A program made the translations under genes and the position numbers. Shown in pieces: positions 17,590 through 27,100 of a stretch of 61,815 bases of DNA. The DNA is taken from assembly GCA_008501585.1 (NCBI GenBank), contig QQUN01000001.1, forward strand, positions 1 through 61,815. Direction: 5' to 3'. The notes under the pieces are model-generated. The model saw only the letters and a program-made list of their open reading frames with translations, ran no database searches and was not told where the DNA came from. Each line of letters opens with the position of its first letter. The first letter of the stretch is position 1. The DNA is from Pseudomonadota bacterium. GTDB lineage: Bacteria > Pseudomonadota > Gammaproteobacteria > Burkholderiales > Rhodocyclaceae.

Positions 17590-18189
17590 ATGATCGGACG
17601 CCTCACGGGCACCCTGCTCGAAAAGAACCCGCCGCAGATCCTCGTCGACGCCGGCGGCGTCGGCTATGAAGTCGATGTGCCGATGAGCACCTTCTACCAT
17701 CTGCCCGCCACCGGCCAGAAGGTGAGCCTGCACACCCATCTGGCCATCCGCGAGGACGGCCACTTCCTCTACGGCTTCGGCAGCGACGAAGAGCGCGCCG
17801 CCTTCCGCCAGCTGATCAAGGTCTCCGGCATCGGCGCGCGTACCGCGCTGGCCGTGCTCTCCGGCCTGTCGGTCACCGACCTGGCCCAGGCCATCGCCCT
17901 GCAGGAAGCCGGCCGGCTGGTGAAGATCCCCGGCATTGGCAAGAAAACCGCCGAGCGCCTGCTGCTCGAACTCAAGGACAAGCTCGGCAAGGCCCTGCCC
18001 ACCGTCGCCGCCAGCCTTGGCAGCAGCGGCGCAGGCGCCGCCCCCGACGCCCGCAGCGACATCCTCAACGCCCTGATGGCACTGGGCTACAACGAGAAGG
18101 AAGCCCTCGGCGCCATGAAGGGCCTGGCCGACGACGCGGGCGTCTCCGACGGCATCCGCCAGGCGCTCAAGCTGCTCGCCAAGCCCTGA
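17590..18189 (+). CDS. ruvA: Holliday junction DNA helicase subunit RuvA
   Basis: 199 residues: OB-fold N-terminus ([20 protein letters not shown]), two helix-hairpin-helix motifs ([16 protein letters not shown] and [20 protein letters not shown]) and a C-terminal domain III that contacts RuvB. It binds Holliday junctions and loads RuvB. It is separated from ruvB by a thioesterase-like gene; ruvC is elsewhere at 38543. Confidence 0.97.
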   Translation: MIGRLTGTLLEKNPPQILVDAGGVGYEVDVPMSTFYHLPATGQKVSLHTHLAIREDGHFLYGFGSDEERAAFRQLIKVSGIGARTALAVLSGLSVTDLAQAIALQEAGRLVKIPGIGKKTAERLLLELKDKLGKALPTVAASLGSSGAGAAPDARSDILNALMALGYNEKEALGAMKGLADDAGVSDGIRQALKLLAKP

Positions 18190-18701
18190 TGAACGCCCCC
18201 GCCCCGGCCAGGCCCCGGCAGGGCTTCCTGCGCAACCTGCGCGTCGGCCCGCGCCTGCTCAAGTGGGGCATCAGCCTGTGGCCGCCCTTTCTCGGCGCCG
18301 GCATCCGGGTGCAGCACATCGCGCCCGACTTCAGCGAGATCGTCGTCGCCCTCAAGATGGGGCTGTTCAACCGCAACTACGTCGGCACCCATTTCGGCGG
18401 CTCGCTGTTCTCGATGACCGACCCGTTCTACATGCTGATGCTGATGCACCGCCTCGGCCGTGGCTACGTGGTGTGGGACCGGGCCGCGAAGATCGACTTC
18501 CTGCACCCGGCCAAGGGCACGGTGACCGCCCGTTTCGTGCTCGACGACGCCACCGTCGAGTCGGTACGTGCAGCCACCGCCGGCGGCGAGAAGCATCTGC
18601 CGGTGTTCACCGTCGATGTGGTCGATGCCGACGGCGAACTGTGCGCACGGGTGGAAAAGACGGTGTATGTCCGCAAGGCGCTCCCCAAGCCTGCCGCCTG
18701 A
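18189..18701 (+). CDS. DUF4442 hotdog-fold thioesterase-like protein
   Basis: 170 residues of the DUF4442 family, which has a hotdog fold related to acyl-CoA thioesterases. The segment NRNYVGTHFGGSLFSMTDPFYMLML is the family core (HxGxx...D type), and a second beta-strand segment is VWDRAAKIDFLHPAKG. Substrate unknown. It starts on the last base of the ruvA stop codon and is inserted between ruvA and ruvB, which are normally adjacent. Confidence 0.85.
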   Translation: MNAPAPARPRQGFLRNLRVGPRLLKWGISLWPPFLGAGIRVQHIAPDFSEIVVALKMGLFNRNYVGTHFGGSLFSMTDPFYMLMLMHRLGRGYVVWDRAAKIDFLHPAKGTVTARFVLDDATVESVRAATAGGEKHLPVFTVDVVDADGELCARVEKTVYVRKALPKPAA

Positions 18702-18747
18702 CATGCGGCGGGGCCCCGCCGGCAGCGCCATCCGTTAAACTCCCGCC

Positions 18748-19800
<1,053 letters not shown>

Positions 19801-19803
19801 GCG

Positions 19804-20460
19804 GTGCCGGGCGTCACCGTCCCCCTGCTCTTCGGCGGCGCCGTGGCCGCCGTCCTCGGCGCGGTGATCTGGCGCAAACACATGGCACAGGCGCGCGACC
19901 AGTTCCTCGCGCAGTACGATTTTTCGCGCCTGCTCGACAAGCGTCTCGCCGCCCGGCGGCCCGAGCTGGATGCCTCGCAACGCCGCGCGGTGTTCGACGG
20001 CCTGCGCGACTGGTTCCAGATCAACCACGCGGCCGGCCGGCGCAAGCTGGCCATGCCCTCGCAGGCGGTGGACGACGCCTGGCACGAGTTCATCCTGTTC
20101 ACCCGCAACTATCAGGCCTTCTGCCGCCACGGCCTGGGCCGCTTCCTGCATCATGTGCCGGCCGAGGCGATGAGCAGCCCGACCCAGGCGCAGACCGGCC
20201 TCAAGCGTAGCTGGCGGCTGGCCTGCGGCCATGAGGGCATCGACCCGAAGGCGCCGACGCATCTGCCACGCCTGTTCGCCATCGACGCGGCGCTGGGCCT
20301 GGCCGACGGCTTCCGCTATCAACTCGACTGCATGAAGGCCGGCGCGGCCGGGACCGGTGCATACTGTGCCGGACACATCGGCTGCGGCGGCGGATGCAGC
20401 GGCTGCGGCAGCGATTCGGGCGGCGACGGCGGCTGCGGTGGTGGCTGTGGTGGCGATTGA
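19804..20460 (+). CDS. Glycine-rich domain protein with Cys/Gly-rich tail
   Basis: 218 residues starting at GTG. A membrane anchor (VPLLFGGAVAAVLGAVIW) is followed by the motif LAMPSQAVDDAWHEFILFTRNYQAFC, characteristic of the glycine-rich domain (GRDP-like) family. The last 28 residues are a tail of Gly and Cys (CGGGCSGCG, CGGGCGG) with eight cysteines or so that could bind metal or form disulfides. Function unknown. A similar tail ends the DUF2249 protein at 23878. It follows ruvB by three bases. Confidence 0.75.
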   Translation: MPGVTVPLLFGGAVAAVLGAVIWRKHMAQARDQFLAQYDFSRLLDKRLAARRPELDASQRRAVFDGLRDWFQINHAAGRRKLAMPSQAVDDAWHEFILFTRNYQAFCRHGLGRFLHHVPAEAMSSPTQAQTGLKRSWRLACGHEGIDPKAPTHLPRLFAIDAALGLADGFRYQLDCMKAGAAGTGAYCAGHIGCGGGCSGCGSDSGGDGGCGGGCGGD

Positions 20461-20477
20461 CACACGGAGACACTGAC

Positions 20478-21137
20478 ATGCAGCAGATCCTGGTTTATGG
20501 CGATTCCTTGTCCTGGGGCATCATCCCCAACACCCGGCAGCGTCATCCGTTTCCGGTGCGCTGGCCCGGCCGGCTGGAAATCGCGCTGCGCGCCGCGGGC
20601 CACGAAGTGCGCCTCATCGAGGACTGCCTCAACGGCCGGCGCACGGTGTGGGACGACCCCTTCAAGGCCGGCCGCAAGGGGATCGACGGGCTGGCCCAGC
20701 GCATCGAGGTCAACAGCCCGCTCGATCTCGTCATCCTGATGCTCGGCAACAACGATTTCCAGTCCATGCATCCGCACAAGGCCTGGCATGCCGCGCAGGG
20801 CGTCGCCGCGCTGGTCGACACCATCCGCCAGGCGCCGATCGAACCGGGCATGCCGGTGCCGCCGATCCTCATCGTCGCGCCGCCGCCGATCGGCATCCCG
20901 GCCGGCACCATGGCCGAAAAATTCCGCGATGGTGACGTCAAATGCACCGGTCTGGCCCAGGCGCTGGCTCAGGTCGCCCGCGACAGCGGCTGCGCCTTCT
21001 TTGACGCCGGCACGGTCATTCACAGCAGCGCCGCCGACGGCGTGCACCTGGACGCCCACGCGCACGAGCAACTCGGCGACGCGCTGGTGGCGCCGGTCAC
21101 CGCCGCCCTGGCCAACGGAGCCGCCGCCACGCCATGA
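20478..21137 (+). CDS. SGNH/GDSL esterase (arylesterase-like)
   Basis: 219 residues. Block I ILVYGDSLSWG carries the nucleophilic Ser, block III ILMLGNNDF the oxyanion Asn, and block V DGVHLDAHAH the Asp-x-x-His pair. No signal peptide, so it is cytosolic. Related proteins are arylesterases or acetyl-esterases; the natural substrate is unknown. Its stop overlaps the next gene (ATGATG). Confidence 0.88.
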   Translation: MQQILVYGDSLSWGIIPNTRQRHPFPVRWPGRLEIALRAAGHEVRLIEDCLNGRRTVWDDPFKAGRKGIDGLAQRIEVNSPLDLVILMLGNNDFQSMHPHKAWHAAQGVAALVDTIRQAPIEPGMPVPPILIVAPPPIGIPAGTMAEKFRDGDVKCTGLAQALAQVARDSGCAFFDAGTVIHSSAADGVHLDAHAHEQLGDALVAPVTAALANGAAATP

Positions 21138-21493
21138 TGCGCACGCTGTCGCTGTTCGTGGTGCTGCTCAGCGGCCTGGCCGGCGCCTGGTTGTGGATGC
21201 GCGGCGAGTTCTTTCTGCCCAACCGCTTCGACCTGTCGCTGGCCACCCACTTCGGCGCCACCGCCACCCGCCTGCTCGCCGCAGCACTGCTGTGCCTCAG
21301 CGCCGCCGGCGTGAGCTTCATGCACCGCATGGCGCAAGGCACCCGCGCCGGCGCCGACCGGCGCTGGCAGATCCGCCATTTCGTGCTCATCTCCTTGAGC
21401 ATCGCCTTGTTCACCGCCGCCTTCATCAAGGCCGAAGTGAGCCTCAACCCCGACTATCGCGCCCCCGGCCGCAGCACCGCCGACACCCGCTGA
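21134..21493 (+). CDS. Hypothetical small membrane protein
   Basis: 119 residues, not recognised. Three hydrophobic helices (LSLFVVLLSGLAGAWLW, LLAAALLCLSAAGVSFM, HFVLISLSIALFTAAFI). It begins inside the end of the GDSL gene, so it is probably translationally coupled. No catalytic signature. Confidence 0.6.
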   Translation: MMRTLSLFVVLLSGLAGAWLWMRGEFFLPNRFDLSLATHFGATATRLLAAALLCLSAAGVSFMHRMAQGTRAGADRRWQIRHFVLISLSIALFTAAFIKAEVSLNPDYRAPGRSTADTR

Positions 21494-21530
21494 CACGGCG
21501 GCCCTGACGCCGTTCGTCTCCCGTCTGAAA

Positions 21531-21564
21531 TTAAACATTGACCGACCGGTCGGTTAATGTTTAA
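21531..21564. promoter_or_regulatory. 34-bp near-perfect palindrome, TetR-type operator
   Basis: Two 17-bp half sites (TTAAACATTGACCGACC and GGTCGGTTAATGTTTAA) match as reverse complements at all but one position. The core ACCGACCGGTCGGT looks like operators bound by TetR-family repressors. It lies 115 bases upstream of the diiron-protein start and contains a TTGACC that could be a -35. No regulator gene is adjacent, so a distant repressor is expected. Confidence 0.7.
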
Positions 21565-21678
21565 CCTCTTGACCTGCATCAAGAACGCATTCCGCCGCCC
21601 CGCGAAAATCATTCCGCGGACGGCACTGGTTTGGACGCCGTCGGTGACGGCGCCCGGAGACTCAGGAGGAGACAGAGC

Positions 21679-22701
21679 ATGCATAAAGAAAAAATCGCCC
21701 ACACCATGGAACTGCCGCCGGCCACCGAGCAGCCGAACGTGTTCCCGCTGTCGTGGAACGCGCACACCGCCAAGATGGAAGAAGTCTGGGACGCCGCCCA
21801 GCGCGAGAACTGGGATCCCAAGCAGCTGGCCTGGGACACCTTCGATGTCGACAGCTACAGCTGGGAAGAGCGCGAGGCCATTGCCTACTGGTGGACGCTG
21901 CTGTCCTGTTTCGACGCCTCGGCGCCCCCGGTCTTCGCCGAGGCACTGATCAAGTGCTATGAAGACCATGAAGAAGACCCGGTGCGCCGCTGCTTCTTCT
22001 CGGTGACCCGCGACGAGCAGAACCACGAGCAGATGTGCGGCCTGGCCATCACCCGCCTCCTTGAGCACCCGGACCCGCTCACCTACACGCCGAAGACCGA
22101 GCTGGGCAAGAAGCTGCAGAAGAACGCCCACTGGCTGTACTTCAACGGCGGCCGCTACTGGACGGGCTACAAGAAGGCCGTGCCCAAGTACAGCCTGGCC
22201 GTGCTGTTCAGCTCCTTCCTGATGGGCGAGATCGCCGCGGCGACCATCTTCAAGCAGATGCATGACAACACCCGCGAGCTGGTGTTCAAGGAGGCCTTCC
22301 GCAACATCGGCCGCGACGAGGGCCGCCACATGGCCATCTGCATGGCGCTGATGGAGCGCGACTATCCGAAGCTGCCCGACGAGGACCGCGCCATCGTCAC
22401 CAAGCAGATCCGCGCCGGCTATCTGTTCCTGTCGGCCGTGCTGTTCGAGCCGCCGATGGAGTTCTGGGACCTGCCCGCCGACTTCATCGAGGTGCAGCGC
22501 GAGGCCGAGGAAGTGGCCCGCGGCGCCGGTTTCGGCATCCCGACCTACGAGGCCAAGAAGGAGAACTGGAAGAACGCCATGCTCAACCTCAAGGGCGTAC
22601 TCGACCGCTACGACATCCCCTTCCCGGCGATTCCGGAAGTGGGCATCTCGGGCCAGGAGATCTCGCAGGTCGACATGGACGAGATCATCCCGGTGTTCTG
22701 A
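21679..22701 (+). CDS. Ferritin-like diiron protein, putative oxygenase
   Basis: 340 residues with a four-helix di-iron arrangement: two E-x-x-H motifs (DEQNH, Glu113/His116, and DEGRH, Glu214/His217) and an intervening Glu184 in MGEIAAATIF; the first ligand is probably a Glu near residues 88-99. No signal peptide. Proteins with this ligand set oxidise organic substrates with O2 or store iron; a reductase gene 64 bases downstream argues for an oxygenase or desaturase. I could not assign it to a named enzyme such as BoxB, AurF or a desaturase. Start at ATG 21679 behind AGGAGG. Controlled, by inference, through the palindrome at 21531-21564. Confidence 0.8.
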   Translation: MHKEKIAHTMELPPATEQPNVFPLSWNAHTAKMEEVWDAAQRENWDPKQLAWDTFDVDSYSWEEREAIAYWWTLLSCFDASAPPVFAEALIKCYEDHEEDPVRRCFFSVTRDEQNHEQMCGLAITRLLEHPDPLTYTPKTELGKKLQKNAHWLYFNGGRYWTGYKKAVPKYSLAVLFSSFLMGEIAAATIFKQMHDNTRELVFKEAFRNIGRDEGRHMAICMALMERDYPKLPDEDRAIVTKQIRAGYLFLSAVLFEPPMEFWDLPADFIEVQREAEEVARGAGFGIPTYEAKKENWKNAMLNLKGVLDRYDIPFPAIPEVGISGQEISQVDMDEIIPVF

Positions 22702-22765
22702 CGACGCCTTCGCTGCATCCGGGCCGCCGCGCGGCGGCCCCTTCCGCTTCACCAGGAGAACGATA

Positions 22766-23815
22766 ATGAGTCGAATCCGCCTGCACCCCTCCGGCCGGGA
22801 AGTGGCGTGTGCCAGCGGCGACACCGTGCTCGGCGCCCTCGAAAAGGCCGGCTACGCCCTGCCCAACAACTGCCGCGCCGGCGCCTGTGGCGAATGCAAG
22901 GTCAAGGTCGTGTCGGGCAACTTCGACCAGGGCATGGTGCTCGACATGGCGCTGTCGCAGGACGAGCGCAAACAGGGCTTCGGCCTGATGTGCATGGCCA
23001 AGCCGCTGTCCGAGGAGATGGTCATCGAATGGGGCACCGAGGACGCCAAGCCCAAGCTGTTTCCACCGCGCGAGAACCAGCGCTTCGTGGTCACCGACCG
23101 CATCCCGCGCACCCCGCGCATCGTCGAACTGCGCCTGCGTCCGGTCGGCCCGCCGATGCGTTTCTGGCCCGGCCAGTATGTGACGCTCGGCAGCGAGCGC
23201 GACGGCGCCCCGCCGCGCTGCTACTCGATCGCCAACGCGCCGCGCCCCGACGGCGAGGTCGTGCTGCAGGTCACCCGCGTGGATGAAGGGCAGACCAGCC
23301 TGTGGGTGCACGACAGGCTCGCCATCGGCGATGTGGTGAAGATCTCCGGCGCTTACGGCACCTTCATCGGCGACCCGGCGGTGGAGTCGCCGGTGCTGTG
23401 CCTGGCCGCAGGCTCGGGCCTGGCGCCGATCCTGTCGCTGACCGAGGCGGCACTGCGCCGCGGCTACCGCAAACCGGTGGACCTGGTGTTCTCCGCCCGC
23501 GAGCGCAGCGACCTCTACGACGGTGGCCTGATGAAGTACTGGGAAACCAAGCACCGCAACTTCACCTACCGCCCCACGCTGACCCGCGAGACCTGCGAGG
23601 GCCTGCTGCATGGCCGGATCCCCGAGGTGCTGGGCAAGCAGTTCCCGGACCTGAGCCAACACAGCGTCTTCGTCGCCGGCAGCCCGGATTTCGTCGCCGA
23701 CTGCGTGGCCGCCGCCAAGGCGCTCGGCGCCACCGACGCGATGATCCACACCGAAGGCTACTACGGCCAGGCCCAGCCGCAGACGGCACCGCAGAGTCAT
23801 CTCACGCCGTACTGA
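22766..23815 (+). CDS. 2Fe-2S ferredoxin/FAD/NAD(P)H reductase
   Basis: 349 residues in the order ferredoxin, flavin, NAD. The plant-type 2Fe-2S motif is CRAGACGEC (Cys36, 41, 44) with the fourth cysteine near residue 76 (LMCMAKPL); the flavin motif is RCYSIANAP; the NAD(P) motif is AAGSGLAPILSL. This layout is used by reductases of oxygenases, which pass electrons from NAD(P)H to a partner. The partner is probably the diiron protein encoded just upstream. AGGAGA ribosome site; operon ends at the terminator at 23832. Confidence 0.9.
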   Translation: MSRIRLHPSGREVACASGDTVLGALEKAGYALPNNCRAGACGECKVKVVSGNFDQGMVLDMALSQDERKQGFGLMCMAKPLSEEMVIEWGTEDAKPKLFPPRENQRFVVTDRIPRTPRIVELRLRPVGPPMRFWPGQYVTLGSERDGAPPRCYSIANAPRPDGEVVLQVTRVDEGQTSLWVHDRLAIGDVVKISGAYGTFIGDPAVESPVLCLAAGSGLAPILSLTEAALRRGYRKPVDLVFSARERSDLYDGGLMKYWETKHRNFTYRPTLTRETCEGLLHGRIPEVLGKQFPDLSQHSVFVAGSPDFVADCVAAAKALGATDAMIHTEGYYGQAQPQTAPQSHLTPY

Positions 23816-23831
23816 TTGGCTGCGGTCAACG

Positions 23832-23861
23832 AAAAAGCGCGCCCATCGAGGCGCGCTTTTT
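23832..23861. terminator. Bidirectional intrinsic terminator
   Basis: Perfect 12-bp stem AAAAAGCGCGCC / GGCGCGCTTTTT with a six-base loop. It has an A-run on one side and a T-run on the other, so it can stop both the diiron-reductase operon on the plus strand and the DUF2249 gene converging on the minus strand. Confidence 0.92.
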
Positions 23862-23877
23862 GTATGGCCGGGGCGTA

Positions 23878-24207
23878 TCAGCCGCCCGAGCAGCCGCAGC
23901 CACCGCCGCCGCCACCACAACCGCCACCTTCGGCCGGTGCCGACTCGGCCGGGGCGCCATTCTGCGCGCCGAGCTGGATGGTGAAGTCGATGACGATCTC
24001 GCCGGCTTCGCGGGTCACATAGTTGATGCCGACCTGGTTGCCGTAACGCTGCTGGATCTGGCCCAGCAGGGGCAGCGGGTCGTGGTCGTTCACGAAGCGC
24101 ATGGTCTCGCCGTCGGCGAGGGATTCCAGCGCACCGAAGATCGACGCATGGCGGAAGCGCTTGGCCACGCCGCGGGCGTCGAACGGATAGACGTTGCTGT
24201 TGTTCAT
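23878..24207 (-). CDS. DUF2249 protein with Cys/Gly-rich tail
   Basis: 109 residues. The DUF2249 core is visible in DARGVAKRFRHASIFGALESL and the conserved VNDHDPLPLLGQI. The C-terminus is a run of Gly with four Cys (GGGCGGGGGGCGCSGG), possibly a metal or sulfur site. DUF2249 proteins often occur with nitrogen-oxide and anaerobic metabolism genes, but no such neighbours are seen here. Start ATG at 24207 preceded by GAGAGA; longer frames upstream have no family similarity. Confidence 0.8.
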   Translation of the reverse strand: MNNSNVYPFDARGVAKRFRHASIFGALESLADGETMRFVNDHDPLPLLGQIQQRYGNQVGINYVTREAGEIVIDFTIQLGAQNGAPAESAPAEGGGCGGGGGGCGCSGG

Positions 24208-24334
24208 GATCGGTTCTCTCTCGGGGGTTGCGTACTCAGCCAGCACGATGCTGACCACGTCCGGCGATGATCCGGACTTGCCGCGCCACCCGCCTTGAGA
24301 TGAAGCAAATTTCAGCCGCGCCGACGAACGGCAA

Positions 24335-25063
24335 TCAGGCCATCGCCACGCGCGCCACATACACCGTGCACGCCGACTCGCCGCCAGTGTAGGGGTTGGG
24401 AAAGCGCACCACATGGGCCTGCGGATCGGCAAACACCGTACCCAGCAGCGCACTGAATGCCGCGTCGGGCGGATCGTTCGACCATACCGCGAACACGCCG
24501 CCGGGGTGGATCTTGGCCGCCAGGTGCCGGAAGCCGGCTTCGCAGTAAAAGGCCTGGTTGCCGGGGTTGAGCCAGTGGGTGGGCGAGTGGTCGATGTCGA
24601 GCAGCACCGCGTGCACCCGCGCCGACGGGTCGGCCGGGTCGAAGCTGCCGGTCGGTGCCGCGGCCACGGCGAAGAAGTCGGCCCGCGTCAGCGTGGTACG
24701 CGCGTCGGACACCAGCGCCTCGCCCAGCGGCACCCGGCCGCTGCGATGCCAGTCGATCACCGGCTGCATCACCTCGACCACACGCAGCGAGCGCACCGCG
24801 GGGTTGTCCAGCGCCGTGACCGCGGTATGGCCCAGGCCGAGGCCACCGACCACCACGTCCAGCGCATCGCCCTCGAGCGGGGCCAGCCCCAGCCGGGCGA
24901 GTTGCACTTCGGACTCGGTAAACAGGCTCGACATGAGGAAGTCGTCGTTGAGCTTCACCTCATAGACGATCCGCCCGGCCAGCCGCGGCTCGGCACGCCG
25001 GCGCAGGCTGATGTCGCCCAGCGGGGTGGTCTGGAAATCCAGTTCTTCAAAGACGAAGGCCAT
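24335..25063 (-). CDS. Spermidine synthase-like methyltransferase-fold protein
   Basis: 242 residues with a Rossmann nucleotide-binding core: VVVGGLGLGHTAVTAL (glycine-rich motif I), VVEVMQPVIDWH (acidic residue after strand 2), and LLDIDHSPTHWL. This resembles polyamine aminopropyltransferase-like proteins that are often of unknown substrate. Start at ATG 25063 (MAFVFEELDF); the longer frame upstream is low-complexity and overlaps the next gene. No decarboxylated-SAM synthesis genes are nearby, so true spermidine synthesis is not supported. Confidence 0.75.
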   Translation of the reverse strand: MAFVFEELDFQTTPLGDISLRRRAEPRLAGRIVYEVKLNDDFLMSSLFTESEVQLARLGLAPLEGDALDVVVGGLGLGHTAVTALDNPAVRSLRVVEVMQPVIDWHRSGRVPLGEALVSDARTTLTRADFFAVAAAPTGSFDPADPSARVHAVLLDIDHSPTHWLNPGNQAFYCEAGFRHLAAKIHPGGVFAVWSNDPPDAAFSALLGTVFADPQAHVVRFPNPYTGGESACTVYVARVAMA

Positions 25064-25109
25064 TCGCTCCGCTCCTCGGGGCCCGGCCGGGCTGGCCGTT
25101 GCCGGTGTT

Positions 25110-25715
25110 TCAGGCAGGCTTCTTGTCGTCGTCGGGCGTCGTGGTATCCGCGACGCTTGCATCGGTCGCAGTGGCGGTCTCCTCGGCGTCGGTCGATACC
25201 TCGGTCGGCGCCTCGACGTCGGCGGCGCTCGGTGCCGCAGCCGCCACGGGCCGGGCCTCTGCCGGCTCGGCCGACGCTGCCTCCGCCGTGCCGGCGTTGT
25301 CGTCGGTGTCGTCCATTGCGGCAGCAGTGACGGCACCGGCAGCACCGGCGGCAGCAACCGCCGCCCCGTCGGCCAACTGCATACGCTCCGCGGCCTCGCC
25401 GATCAGCAGCGCGTCGACCCGCTCACGGAAGCGCTTGCGCGCCGGCCCGGCCGAGATGCGCTCGGAGCCCGAGGACAGGTGATCGAACAAGTCCTTGTAC
25501 GAGCCGGCCATCGACACGAACAGCGAGGCGGTCTTGTCGAAATGGGCTTCGACCTCCTGCTTGTAGTCCGACAACTCGGTCTGCTGGCGCGCCAGCTCCA
25601 TCTCGAGTTCGACCACCCGGCTTTTCGCGCCCCCGAAGATGCGCCCGAGCAGAAAGCCCAGCACGAGCATCACCAGGGCAACCCCCGCCACCACCATCCA
25701 CGCTTCCTGATCCAT
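25110..25715 (-). CDS. DUF1043/YhcB (ZapG-like) membrane protein
   Basis: 201 residues. An N-terminal membrane anchor (VVAGVALVMLVLGFLLGRIFG) is followed by a coiled coil (about 35-75, RVVELEMELARQQTELSDYK) and the family segment HFDKTASLFVSMAGSYKDLFDHLS, then a long Ala/Thr/Asp-rich disordered tail. Family members (YhcB/ZapG) coordinate cell envelope growth and division. The tail is far longer than in E. coli. ATG at 25715 has GGGGGAA upstream. Confidence 0.85.
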   Translation of the reverse strand: MDQEAWMVVAGVALVMLVLGFLLGRIFGGAKSRVVELEMELARQQTELSDYKQEVEAHFDKTASLFVSMAGSYKDLFDHLSSGSERISAGPARKRFRERVDALLIGEAAERMQLADGAAVAAAGAAGAVTAAAMDDTDDNAGTAEAASAEPAEARPVAAAAPSAADVEAPTEVSTDAEETATATDASVADTTTPDDDKKPA

Positions 25716-25819
25716 CACATTCCCCCTTTGTCATGTCCAGCGGTCGGCGCTCCCGACCCGTTGCGTTCAGTATAACGGCCCCTCTGCGGCACGCTGTGCC
25801 AGGACGTCACGGCCGGCGC

Positions 25820-27007
25820 TCAGCCGACCTGGCAGGTCAGCCCCTTGAGGTATTCGCCCTCGGGCACCGACAGCCCCACCGGATGATCCGGCGCGGCCGA
25901 GAGGCGATGCAGGATGCGTCCATCCACCCCGGCATCGGCCGCCGCGCCGGCGATGATCTTGTGGAACAGCTCGATGCCGATGCCGCCGGAGCACGAGTAG
26001 GTCATCAGCAGCCCGCCCGGATTGAGCAGGCGGAAGCCGAGCATGTTGATGTCCTTGTAAGCGCGCGCCGCCCGGTCGGCATGGGCCGCCGAGGGGGCGA
26101 ACTTGGGCGGATCGAGGATAATCATGTCGAAGCGCTCGCCGGCATCGCGCAGTTCGCGCAGCGCGGCAAACACGTCGGCCTCGCGCCATTCGGCGCGGCT
26201 GGCGTCGAGCTGCGGGTTCATCGCCAGGTTGGCCGCGGCGGTGGCCAGCGCCGGGCCGGAGGAGTCGATCGACAGCGTCGATGTTGCGCCGCCCGCCAGC
26301 GCCTGCAACGAGAAGCCCCCGGTGTAGCAAAAGCAGTTGAGCACCCGCCGCCCGGCCGCCAGTTCGCCGGTCAGGCGGCGGTTGTCGCGCTGATCGAGAT
26401 AGAAACCGGTCTTGTGGCCGCCGACCACGTCCACCGCCATGCGCACGCCGTTTTCGACAATCGACAGGTCCGCCGGCAGTTCGCCATACACGCAGCCGGT
26501 CACCGCGGCCAGGCCCTCGCGCCCGCGCACGTCGGAATCGGAGCGCTCATACACCGCCACACAGCCGGTGGCCTGCACCAGCGCGGCGACGATCGCATCG
26601 CGCCACTTGTCGGCGCCGGCGCTGGTCAGCTGCATCACCACCACCGGCCCGTAGCGATCCACCACCACGCCCGGCAGGCCGTCGGACTCGCCATGGATCA
26701 GGCGCACCCCATCCTGCCCGGCCAGCGCCGGATGGGTCTGCCGGCGCGCCACCGAGGCGGCAACCGCACGCTTGAAAAAGGCGTGATCCACCGTCTCGTC
26801 GGGGTCGAAGGTCCACATCCGCGCGCGGATCTTGGATTCCGGCGACCACGCCGCCTTGCCCAGCACCTTGCCGCTATCGGCCAGGACCGTAACGGTATCA
26901 CCCGGCCGGGCGCGGCCATCGAGCTGCGCCACTGCAGAGTCGTAGATCCACGGGTGGCGGCGCAGCAGGGCGCGATCCTTGCCGGCTTTGAGAATGAGCT
27001 GGGCCAT
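25820..27007 (-). CDS. rlmI: 23S rRNA (cytosine1962-C5)-methyltransferase
   Basis: 395 residues: N-terminal PUA domain (LILKAGKDRALLRRHPWIYDSAV), central EEHEE-like region, and C-terminal SAM-dependent methyltransferase with LNCFCYTGGFSL (SAM-binding) and LDPPKFA (catalytic motif IV), and a downstream Cys in YSCSGG. Matches RlmI. Start ATG at 27007; the frame continues upstream only into the inverted repeat region. Confidence 0.92.
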   Translation of the reverse strand: MAQLILKAGKDRALLRRHPWIYDSAVAQLDGRARPGDTVTVLADSGKVLGKAAWSPESKIRARMWTFDPDETVDHAFFKRAVAASVARRQTHPALAGQDGVRLIHGESDGLPGVVVDRYGPVVVMQLTSAGADKWRDAIVAALVQATGCVAVYERSDSDVRGREGLAAVTGCVYGELPADLSIVENGVRMAVDVVGGHKTGFYLDQRDNRRLTGELAAGRRVLNCFCYTGGFSLQALAGGATSTLSIDSSGPALATAAANLAMNPQLDASRAEWREADVFAALRELRDAGERFDMIILDPPKFAPSAAHADRAARAYKDINMLGFRLLNPGGLLMTYSCSGGIGIELFHKIIAGAAADAGVDGRILHRLSAAPDHPVGLSVPEGEYLKGLTCQVG

Positions 27008-27100
27008 GAGTCGGTCTTGAGATTCGAAAGCCTGCGAGTGTACGCGGCAGGGCGGGTTGTGACCAGTTGGTCGTTTGGCAACGGTGGTGCGTGCTTCGAG

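Noticed and set aside
23878-24207. Gly-rich tails as an array of short tandem repeats or CRISPR-like structure
   Set aside because: The nucleotide sequence has no regular repeat-spacer pattern; it is simple codon bias for Gly and Cys.
24335-25063. True spermidine synthase (speE)
   Set aside because: Only the nucleotide-binding core is evident, and there is no speD-type gene nearby; kept as spermidine synthase-like.
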